A stretch of DNA of 7,381 bases, taken from Chthoniobacter flavus (GTDB lineage: Bacteria > Verrucomicrobiota > Verrucomicrobiia > Chthoniobacterales > Terrimicrobiaceae). The DNA lies in the NCBI GenBank assembly GCA_945863785.1, contig CAMBAQ010000092.1, forward strand, positions 1-7,381, given 5' to 3'. Below the pieces are notes generated by a model, which did no database searches, was not told the DNA's origin, and worked only from the letters and a program-made list of their open reading frames with translations. Both the position numbers and the translations under genes were made by a program. Of this stretch, positions 1-5,536 are shown piece by piece. How positions within the stretch are numbered: position 1 is the stretch's first letter; every line of letters starts with the position of its first letter.

Positions 1-3000
1 CACCTGCATCGGTGAGAATCTTGGCTCCTTCTTGAAAATCCACGATGCCGAGGGCTTCCACGCGATCCTCGGTGAAGGAATCGTCATAACCTGAAGCGGA
101 AAGCGTCAGGCTGGCTGGTTGGCGCAGACCTTCGGGCAAAAGCACAGGGAACAGGGCATCCATGCCCATTCGGCGGAATCCCAAGCTGCTCAAATCCGAG
201 GACGATCCCGCTTCAGCCAAAATCGATGCGGTTTGCGCGCTTTCCTGATCGCCGAGACGAGAAAGGGCATTTGATAGTTTTCTCGCATCTGCCATGGGCA
301 AGTGACGCCATTGTTCCGCTACTGGTTCGATGACGGTTCCCGATACCACCTTCACGCCGGGCACATAAGATCCATCTGTGGCTCGGGCTCCGATGCCTTG
401 AAGCGAGAAACTTGTAAAGCCGCCTTTACGGAAAAAGTCGGGCTGGAGGAAAAGCGTGCCTTCGGGCGCGGAGGTACCGCCGATTTGAACCGTATTTGCC
501 TGAAGCGATAGGGAGCCACCCTTGGCAAGCGAGTAGGCTTGGAGCGTGCCATCTAGCTGCAGCTTGCCGCCTGTCGTGGTCGAAAGGGATGGATCCTTTC
601 CGGCCAGAATCGAAATCGAGCCACCGTTGCCGTATTGGAATTTGCCACTTGGTCGGCCTCGAACCCCACCGGAGACATCCACCAGCGATCCGGGTTCAAG
701 CAATACCGAGTAGCCAGTGAGAGAGACCGTGCCGCCCGAAAGAAGAATCTTGTTTTGATAAGGCATAATCGAGGAGGGCCGCTCATCGGCAAATTGTCCC
801 GCGACATCCAAATACACACCTTTTGTGACACGGACCGTTCCTTGGCCTGCAATGGCGGCTGGGGCGGCGACATTTTGGAATAAGCCTTCGGCGGCTGCCC
901 GGGCATAGGCCATCGGCGTGTAATTGTATGCGGTCATGGCGATCGACCCGCTTGGGGCAGAAATATTCGAGTTCACCGAGATATTGCGACCGGCGATTTT
1001 CAACGAGCCGCCAGCAGGGAGTGCGAGGGAATTGCCGGAAGGCACCGTGATGTCTCCTTCGGTGTTTTCGATTTCGATATTTCCGAAACCTCCATCCTCT
1101 TCCTCCCACCAGTTCGATGAGACCTCAAAAGTAGCCCCTGCGGTGAAGGGCATCTCTATTGGAGTTCCGTCGACCACTTTGAAATCAAAAGGTGCCGCAT
1201 TTGGAGAGTTGTTGGAAAACACGACATTCGGTGCTGCCGGTGATTGGTTCAGGAAAACAAAGTTGGAACCACCAGTCGAAAACTTGGTCTCTCCCTGGAA
1301 TTTGATTTTAAGTGTTCCTTGGGCTGCCGGCAGGAGTTGCTGGCGAGGGCCGCTGATCGATTGACCGAGGAGTTCTGCGGCGAGGTCCATTTTCGGCGCG
1401 GTTATGGACAATGTGCCGGCGGCGGCACCCTCCACATGCGAGTGTTCGTTTCCACCACCCAGCGGGGCAAGTGGGTGTGTATAGGTTTGGGTAGAACCCC
1501 ACTTTAAGGAGGACAAAGTAGAACGGCCTTCGTAGACGCCATCATACTCGACATCTGGGGTGGCGTTGTAAATGTCCACAACATTGGCGTCGCGCAAAAG
1601 GCGTGAAGTTCTTACAAGCCCTCCCTCATGGGTGAAATAGCCGCCCGAGACATCGATAGTAGCCCGGGAGGCAGCAACCACCGAATCGCCGGCAGAGATG
1701 GAAATCGATCCACCGCGCGCACTGAGTTGGGCGATGTCGCGTTCGGTGATATTGGCAAAACCGGTCAGGTCACCGAGCGGTGTGCCGATCCAGCCGCGTC
1801 CTCCGTAGCTGCCAGAGCGGCGGAGATCGACCAAGAGGGGTTTGCCGCGAAGACCGCCGGAGCGCTGGAGGGGGGAGTCGGCGAGTTCGGAGCCGCGAAG
1901 CTGGATGGCGAGGAAATTATTCGCGAGCGGCACAAAGGCATCCATCGTTCCACTGGCATCGATCAGTGCGCTCGAGGCGATATTCACCTGCCCCCCGGAA
2001 AGGAGGAAGCGTTGGCGGCCATTGCTGATTTGCTGAGAGGCTTCAGTAGCGTCGGTGACAATGCCGTCGTTGTTGGTGTCCACAAACGGCCAGATTCCCG
2101 CGCGGATGCCGATAGCACCCGAGGTCGCAATGAGGGAAGAGCCTCCCTCAAAGTGGATTCCCAAGCCCTCGATGTTCACTTGGGAAGACTGGGCGAGCTT
2201 GGTGCCTGGGATTTTTTTATCGGATGAAAAATCGGGAAGGATTCGAGTTGTGCTGCCCGAGGAAAACTCCACGATTCCGGTCGAGCGATTTAGGAACGGA
2301 GGCTGGAAGGAGGAATCGTATCCGGGAAAGCCCACTGCGCCATAGCTGGCGAGTAGGTCGATGCGGCCGTTGAGGTTCACGGAGGTTGAGCTTTCCAGGA
2401 CGCCTGATTGGGTGATGCGTTTGCCTACAGCGACGATGGATCCGCGCTGGGACTCGACTAAGCCTGAATTGGCGACCGTGCCGCCGTAACTTCCAACATC
2501 TCCGACCCAGACATCAAGCCCTCGAAGGCTCGGGTCGGATTCGGCGTGGGCCGCGACACCGACTTGGAGGCCTGCGGCGAGGATAGACTGGCCCGAGGGG
2601 GTGGAAATTTCACCGGCATTCTGGACATTCGCGCCTACGAGCATGATGCGCCCGCCGTTTCCGCCTTCGCCCTCGGGGCTGCTCAAGAGAGCGCCGCGTT
2701 CAACGACGATATCGCCGAATGTGGCCGTGGGATCATTTGCGAAATCCTTGGAGAATAGGAACTCGGCATTGCGGTTGTTCAATAGGCCGTTGCTAACCAG
2801 ATTATCATTGATCGGTAGGGATGAAGCCACCAGTGCGCGGGCGTTGATTTGGGAGCCGGCGCCGAAGATAATGCCGTTTTGGTTGATGATATAGACTTGG
2901 CCTTGGGCGGTTATTTTTCCGTGGATTTCGGAGGGTTTGGCGTCGGGGTCGTAGACTTTGTTGAAGGCGATCCATTTGCCGGAGTCGGCTCCGCCGGCGG

Positions 3001-3511
3001 ATTGGTCGAAATTGAGGGTGGTCTGGCTGCCGATATTAAAGGTTCTCCAGTGGAGAAGGGCTTGGGAGGCGGTTTGCTTAATGTTGACATTGTTTCCCGA
3101 GGCTGTTGCGGGATTGGCTCCTGTCCATGTGCCTCCCACAATCGGATTCAAGCCGCCTTCTATGAGACCATTGGGAATGCTATTAACTGCAACTGCAGCG
3201 CGGGCTGATTGTTGAAGAACGCGCATATCGTTGACGATCTTCGTAGTGCGGGCAAGGCGATCTTGGGCGCGAACTTTAGCAACCTCGGCAGCGGCGGATC
3301 CGGCATTGGCCCGGGCAGCGGAGTTTCGGTTTGTGTTAGCGGAGCTGGCTCCGCCACGGAGGATGTCTCCAGCTTGGAGTCCGCCGGTGGGCATTGTGGC
3401 TAGGAAGGAGGCGAGGAGGGTGCATGTGAGAGCGGCACGCGAACGCCTATGCGCTGCGAGGAACTCGAAGGCGCGTAGGTGGAGTCTTGTGCGGTGGCCG
3501 GTTTTCAACAT
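1..3511 (-). CDS. Filamentous-haemagglutinin-like exoprotein with N-terminal TPS (two-partner secretion) domain; 3' end outside window
   Basis: A reading frame stays open from the ATG at 3511 to the left edge: 1170 codons with no stop found. An in-frame TAA at 3526-3524 lies four codons upstream, so this ATG is the earliest possible start. Residues 1-47 form a long signal peptide: a basic n-region of about 27 residues, a hydrophobic core (LTCTLLASFLAT), then a likely cut after LQA. Residues 73-107 are an Ala/Arg-rich helix (QDRLARTTKIVNDMRVLQQ) of the type that precedes TPS domains in large exoproteins. The TPS domain follows: LLHWRTFNIG at 152-161, VYIINQNGIIFG at 206-217 (the family's NPNGI-like motif), and GRIMLVGANVQNAGEI with GQSILAAG near 285-312. 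Beyond it lie beta-helix-type strand repeats, including IDASG (517), IDVSGG (619) and VDVSGG (944). Such proteins are exported by Sec, pass an FhaC/TpsB barrel and act as surface adhesins or exoproteins. No partner transporter is visible, and the substrate or receptor cannot be told. TPS-domain assignment is strong; adhesin function is inference. Confidence 0.9.
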   Translation of the reverse strand, partial: MLKTGHRTRLHLRAFEFLAAHRRSRAALTCTLLASFLATMPTGGLQAGDILRGGASSANTNRNSAARANAGSAAAEVAKVRAQDRLARTTKIVNDMRVLQQSARAAVAVNSIPNGLIEGGLNPIVGGTWTGANPATASGNNVNIKQTASQALLHWRTFNIGSQTTLNFDQSAGGADSGKWIAFNKVYDPDAKPSEIHGKITAQGQVYIINQNGIIFGAGSQINARALVASSLPINDNLVSNGLLNNRNAEFLFSKDFANDPTATFGDIVVERGALLSSPEGEGGNGGRIMLVGANVQNAGEISTPSGQSILAAGLQVGVAAHAESDPSLRGLDVWVGDVGSYGGTVANSGLVESQRGSIVAVGKRITQSGVLESSTSVNLNGRIDLLASYGAVGFPGYDSSFQPPFLNRSTGIVEFSSGSTTRILPDFSSDKKIPGTKLAQSSQVNIEGLGIHFEGGSSLIATSGAIGIRAGIWPFVDTNNDGIVTDATEASQQISNGRQRFLLSGGQVNIASSALIDASGTMDAFVPLANNFLAIQLRGSELADSPLQRSGGLRGKPLLVDLRRSGSYGGRGWIGTPLGDLTGFANITERDIAQLSARGGSISISAGDSVVAASRATIDVSGGYFTHEGGLVRTSRLLRDANVVDIYNATPDVEYDGVYEGRSTLSSLKWGSTQTYTHPLAPLGGGNEHSHVEGAAAGTLSITAPKMDLAAELLGQSISGPRQQLLPAAQGTLKIKFQGETKFSTGGSNFVFLNQSPAAPNVVFSNNSPNAAPFDFKVVDGTPIEMPFTAGATFEVSSNWWEEEDGGFGNIEIENTEGDITVPSGNSLALPAGGSLKIAGRNISVNSNISAPSGSIAMTAYNYTPMAYARAAAEGLFQNVAAPAAIAGQGTVRVTKGVYLDVAGQFADERPSSIMPYQNKILLSGGTVSLTGYSVLLEPGSLVDVSGGVRGRPSGKFQYGNGGSISILAGKDPSLSTTTGGKLQLDGTLQAYSLAKGGSLSLQANTVQIGGTSAPEGTLFLQPDFFRKGGFTSFSLQGIGARATDGSYVPGVKVVSGTVIEPVAEQWRHLPMADARKLSNALSRLGDQESAQTASILAEAGSSSDLSSLGFRRMGMDALFPVLLPEGLRQPASLTLSASGYDDSFTEDRVEALGIVDFQEGAKILTDAG

Positions 3512-3525
3512 GGGTGGAGAGTTTT

Positions 3526-3539
3526 AATGCTTAAGTTTT
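3526..3539. repeat. 14-bp direct repeat, copy 1 (contains CTTAAG)
   Basis: The + strand word AATGCTTAAGTTTT occurs here and again, identically, at 3723-3736, 197 bases away. This copy sits about 15 bases upstream of the exoprotein ATG, inside its likely 5' leader. The CTTAAG core is self-complementary, so a dimeric regulator could bind it. It could equally be the footprint of a duplication. Only the identity of the two copies is seen directly. Confidence 0.6.
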
Positions 3540-3682
3540 AAGTAGCGGTTGGTAGAGCGGGAGTTGGTGAGGTGCGGCGGGGGTTTTTGGGATTTTTCGA
3601 CAGAATCGGAGCGGAGAAAGACTACTGGAAGCAGTCCGAAGGGTGATCTGAAGCGAGTCAATTAAATGAATTCTAAGGATTT

Positions 3683-3718
3683 TTGACAGGATGACAGGAT
3701 TTGCATGAGTAACAGGAT
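3683..3718. repeat. Cluster of three ACAGGAT words
   Basis: The heptamer ACAGGAT appears three times: at 3686-3692 and 3694-3700, both preceded by G as GACAGGAT and directly adjacent, and at 3712-3718. On the minus strand this reads as repeated ATCCTGT. I recall similar runs as dispersed intergenic repeats in Planctomycetes, Verrucomicrobia and other environmental genomes. The family assignment is from memory, but the word repetition is directly visible. No function is known to me. Confidence 0.6.
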
Positions 3719-3722
3719 GGGG

Positions 3723-3736
3723 AATGCTTAAGTTTT
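3723..3736. repeat. 14-bp direct repeat, copy 2 (contains CTTAAG)
   Basis: This is the second identical copy of AATGCTTAAGTTTT; the first lies at 3526-3539. Both copies are in the same orientation. The 183 bases between them include the ACAGGAT cluster. There are no obvious terminal inverted repeats at the edges of that segment, so a simple transposon insertion is not shown. Confidence 0.6.
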
Positions 3737-3778
3737 TGGTGACTCATTCTTGTAGCTAATTTATGTATTCCCGCTCTT

Positions 3779-3872
3779 CCTCTGTGCTCTCTGTGTCCTT
3801 TGACTCACTACGCTCACTCCTTCGGAGTTGCGTTCGGCAATCTATCTCCCTTTGGTCGGTTGTGGTTAAAAC
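3779..3872. repeat. CTCTGTG-type intergenic repeat, apparently interrupted by about 60 bases
   Basis: The + strand begins CCTCTGTGCTCTCTGTGTCC (3779-3798), a tandem of CTCTGTG-like words. It ends with TGTGGTTAAAAC at 3861-3872. I remember these two parts as normally contiguous (CTCTGTGTCCTTTGTGGTTAA) in intergenic repeats of many environmental bacteria. Here they are separated by 3801-3860, which carries CTCACT words and a hairpin. CCTTTG occurs at both edges of this segment (3797-3802 and 3849-3854). The words are seen directly; the idea of an interruption depends on recalled consensus. Confidence 0.5.
3816..3828. repeat. Short perfect hairpin ACTCC-TTC-GGAGT
   Basis: A 5-bp perfect inverted repeat with a three-base loop lies inside the segment that splits the CTCTGTG repeat. 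There is no T-run on either side, so it does not look like an intrinsic terminator. It is preceded by CTCACT-ACG-CTCACT, a small direct repeat. It is most likely part of a dispersed palindromic element. Confidence 0.45.
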
Positions 3873-3936
3873 TAATTTCGGCGATGTTGGGAGTTGGTTG
3901 AGGTTTGGTTGTGTGACGATTTTGTAACTTGCGGCG

Positions 3937-4821
3937 TTATTTTTTCTCTTCTGGTTTGAGGAGGGCGGGTAAGGCGATTTCGTCGAGGGTGATGGGGGCT
4001 TGGGCTTGAAGGCGTTGGAGGTAGGCCTGGCGGTTCAGGTTCTGTCGTTCGGTGCGGAGGGCGCGAATGATTTGGGGTTTTACCTCTTCCAGGGTTGCTG
4101 TGCGGGGGTCCTGGATGTCGAGGATTTTGACGAAGTAGAGTCCATCGCCGAGTACTATGGGACCGGCGGTGGTGCCTTTGGCGAGACCGGTGAGGGCTTT
4201 GCGGATGGCAGGCTGGATGGAGTCCTCGGGAAGGAGTCCGATCTCGCCTCCGTTGGCGGCGCTGCGGGGTTCGTCGCTGTTGGTTTTTGCAAGGGCGGCA
4301 AAGTCGCCGGATTTCACCTGCTTGGCGAGGGTTTCGGCTTTCGCCTTGGCATTGGCAGGGTCGGTGCCGTTGGCGATGAAGATTTGGGCGAGGCGGTATT
4401 GCTTGGGCAGTGTGAGTTCGGACTTGCGGGCGTCGTAGACTTCTTTGATTTCGTCATCGGAGGGGAAGTCGACGGGGACTTTGGTGATGGATTCCAAGTA
4501 ACTCTCGGCGATGGCAGCGTCGCGCACACGGGCAAGGAGGGCTTGGGTTTCGGGCTTTTCGTCCCAGACGGCGGCGGTGGCTTCTTTAAGGAGAACCTGC
4601 TGGAGAATGAGAGTGCGCACCGCTTGGCTGAGGGCGACGGGGTTTTGTTTGAGGGCTGCGCAGTCGGCTTCGCTGAGACTGGAGAGGTAGGGTGGAATTT
4701 GCGAGACAGTGATCTCGCGGTCACCGGCGCGGGCTATAACGGAGTCGACTGCGCGGGCGGTCACAGAGAGGAAGAGAGAAGCAGCGGAGAGAAGCGCGAG
4801 GGCTTTATGACTTAATGACAT
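3937..4821 (-). CDS. Secreted parvulin-type peptidyl-prolyl cis-trans isomerase / periplasmic chaperone (SurA/PrsA-like)
   Basis: From the ATG at 4821 the product is 294 residues. Residues 1-24 are a compact signal peptide (hydrophobic LALLSAASLFLSV, cut after TARA). Residues 25-135 form a helical SurA_N-like chaperone arm starting SVIARAGDREITVSQ. Residues 139-236 are a parvulin rotamase domain: PKQYRLAQIFI at its start, GGEIGLLPEDSI at 191-202, and GLYFVKILD at 227-235. A charged helical tail ends PEEKK. Family members catalyse proline isomerisation and hold outer-membrane or secreted proteins unfolded in the periplasm. No lipobox is present, so it is probably soluble. The gene starts 52 bases after the coiled-coil gene and is the nearest gene upstream of the exoprotein, which makes a role in exoprotein or porin biogenesis plausible (inference). 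The frame is open upstream to an ATG at 4908, but those starts overlap the previous gene and bury the signal peptide. The start has no Shine-Dalgarno sequence. Confidence 0.9.
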   Translation of the reverse strand: MSLSHKALALLSAASLFLSVTARAVDSVIARAGDREITVSQIPPYLSSLSEADCAALKQNPVALSQAVRTLILQQVLLKEATAAVWDEKPETQALLARVRDAAIAESYLESITKVPVDFPSDDEIKEVYDARKSELTLPKQYRLAQIFIANGTDPANAKAKAETLAKQVKSGDFAALAKTNSDEPRSAANGGEIGLLPEDSIQPAIRKALTGLAKGTTAGPIVLGDGLYFVKILDIQDPRTATLEEVKPQIIRALRTERQNLNRQAYLQRLQAQAPITLDEIALPALLKPEEKK

Positions 4822-4873
4822 TGCGTGGAGATTTAGGCGGAATTGTATTTGGAGTTTTTTGATGGGATTACCC

Positions 4874-5530
4874 TTAATTCCCATTTTCCTTTTGTTCCCG
4901 TTGGTCAACCGGGATGCGGGCGTCTGTAAGATCGTTGGCGAAATCTTGTGTCAGAGTTTGGAATTTCACGCGCTGTGCGGCAGTGAATGGTTCCCGGGCT
5001 AGGATGGCATCGCCAAGACCAAACTTTTCGTAGCGATCCAGAATTTCCATTCCGACCTTATGCATCTGAATATTTCGTGTCTGTTGCTCTTCGACTTGGC
5101 GTTCAAGCTTGATGTTTTTCGCTTCGAAGATGGCGCGCTGGCTCTCCCGCTTCGCCGCCAACTTGGTGACTTCGCCATAGGATTTTTTCCATTTTGCCAG
5201 CGAGGCTTCGAGCTCCAAGATAGATCCGTCACGTTTTGTGATTTTTTTATTCAGGTCAGTGATGGTATTGGTGGCCGTGTTTCGTTCAGCAACGAGGTCT
5301 TTAGTGAGCGCTTCGTTTTTGGAGGTCAAATCAGCGACTTTGCTCTCCGCGGCAATGGTCGCGGCCTGGGCGTTGGCGAGTTGGCCCTGGGCATCACGGA
5401 GTTTGAGCATCGTGTTTTTGAGGGCTTCGCGGAATTTCGCGGTGGGATCCTCCTCAGCGGCATGAACCGCGGGAAGGAAAGCGACGAGGAGACTGAGAGC
5501 AGTAAGGCGAGGAAGTAGATTTCTTTTCAT
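4874..5530 (-). CDS. Secreted periplasmic coiled-coil protein of unknown function
   Basis: This gene encodes 218 residues. Residues 1-24 form a signal peptide (basic MKRN, hydrophobic LTALSLLVAFLPAV, cut after VHA). Residues 32-155 are rich in Ala, Lys, Glu, Asp, Leu and Gln with heptad-like spacing and almost no Pro or Gly, as expected for a long coiled coil (for example LKLRDAQGQLANAQA, LERQVEEQQ). A distinct C-terminal part follows: ILDRYEKFGLGDAILAREPF at about 163-182, then TAAQRVKFQTLTQDF to 197. I believe a similar REPFT...RVKxxxL motif recurs in short secreted verrucomicrobial proteins, but I cannot name the family. The ATG lies only 6 bases after the porin stop codon, so translation is probably coupled and the protein may partner the porin. 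A Skp-like holdase or a spacer between envelope layers are possible roles, both speculative. Confidence 0.85.
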   Translation of the reverse strand: MKRNLLPRLTALSLLVAFLPAVHAAEEDPTAKFREALKNTMLKLRDAQGQLANAQAATIAAESKVADLTSKNEALTKDLVAERNTATNTITDLNKKITKRDGSILELEASLAKWKKSYGEVTKLAAKRESQRAIFEAKNIKLERQVEEQQTRNIQMHKVGMEILDRYEKFGLGDAILAREPFTAAQRVKFQTLTQDFANDLTDARIPVDQREQKENGN

Positions 5531-5536
5531 GACGCG

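Larger units (their letters stand above)
3512..3936. other. Repeat-rich non-coding gap between isomerase and exoprotein genes
   Basis: This 425-base stretch has no convincing coding frame. It holds a 14-base direct repeat, three ACAGGAT words, a CTCTGTG-type repeat and a short hairpin, each listed separately. Its size contrasts with the 6- and 52-base spacers upstream, which suggests that the exoprotein gene is transcribed at least partly from its own promoter in this gap. I could not pick a convincing -35/-10 pair. I see no hairpin followed by a T-run that would serve as an intrinsic terminator for the upstream genes. Confidence 0.75.

Noticed and set aside
1628..2227. A 199-codon frame on the + strand inside the exoprotein region
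   Set aside because: The minus-strand frame is continuous here and encodes beta-helix repeats in register with the TPS domain. The + frame has no recognisable features.
3420..3430. Cys in the exoprotein signal region as a lipoprotein lipobox
   Set aside because: The Cys (residue 30) precedes most of the hydrophobic core and its context, AALTC, does not match a lipobox followed by a mature polar sequence.
3526..3736. CRISPR array
   Set aside because: There are only two copies of a 14-base repeat with a 183-base separation, and the ACAGGAT words are too short and irregularly spaced.
3816..3828. Hairpin as a transcription terminator for the upstream operon
   Set aside because: The stem is only 5 bp and no T-run follows on either strand.
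4000..4815. A 271-codon Gly-rich frame on the + strand, antisense to the isomerase gene
   Set aside because: It mirrors the codon pattern of the isomerase gene, has a low-complexity Gly/Phe/Val composition and no domain signature. The minus strand shows a clear signal peptide and parvulin domain.
4822..4908. Upstream starts for the isomerase (ATG at 4908 or 4884)
   Set aside because: They overlap the end of the coiled-coil gene and put 29 or 21 residues before a normal signal peptide. An AAGGA before the ATG at 4884 is only two bases away, too close for a good ribosome site. The ATG at 4884 cannot be excluded fully.
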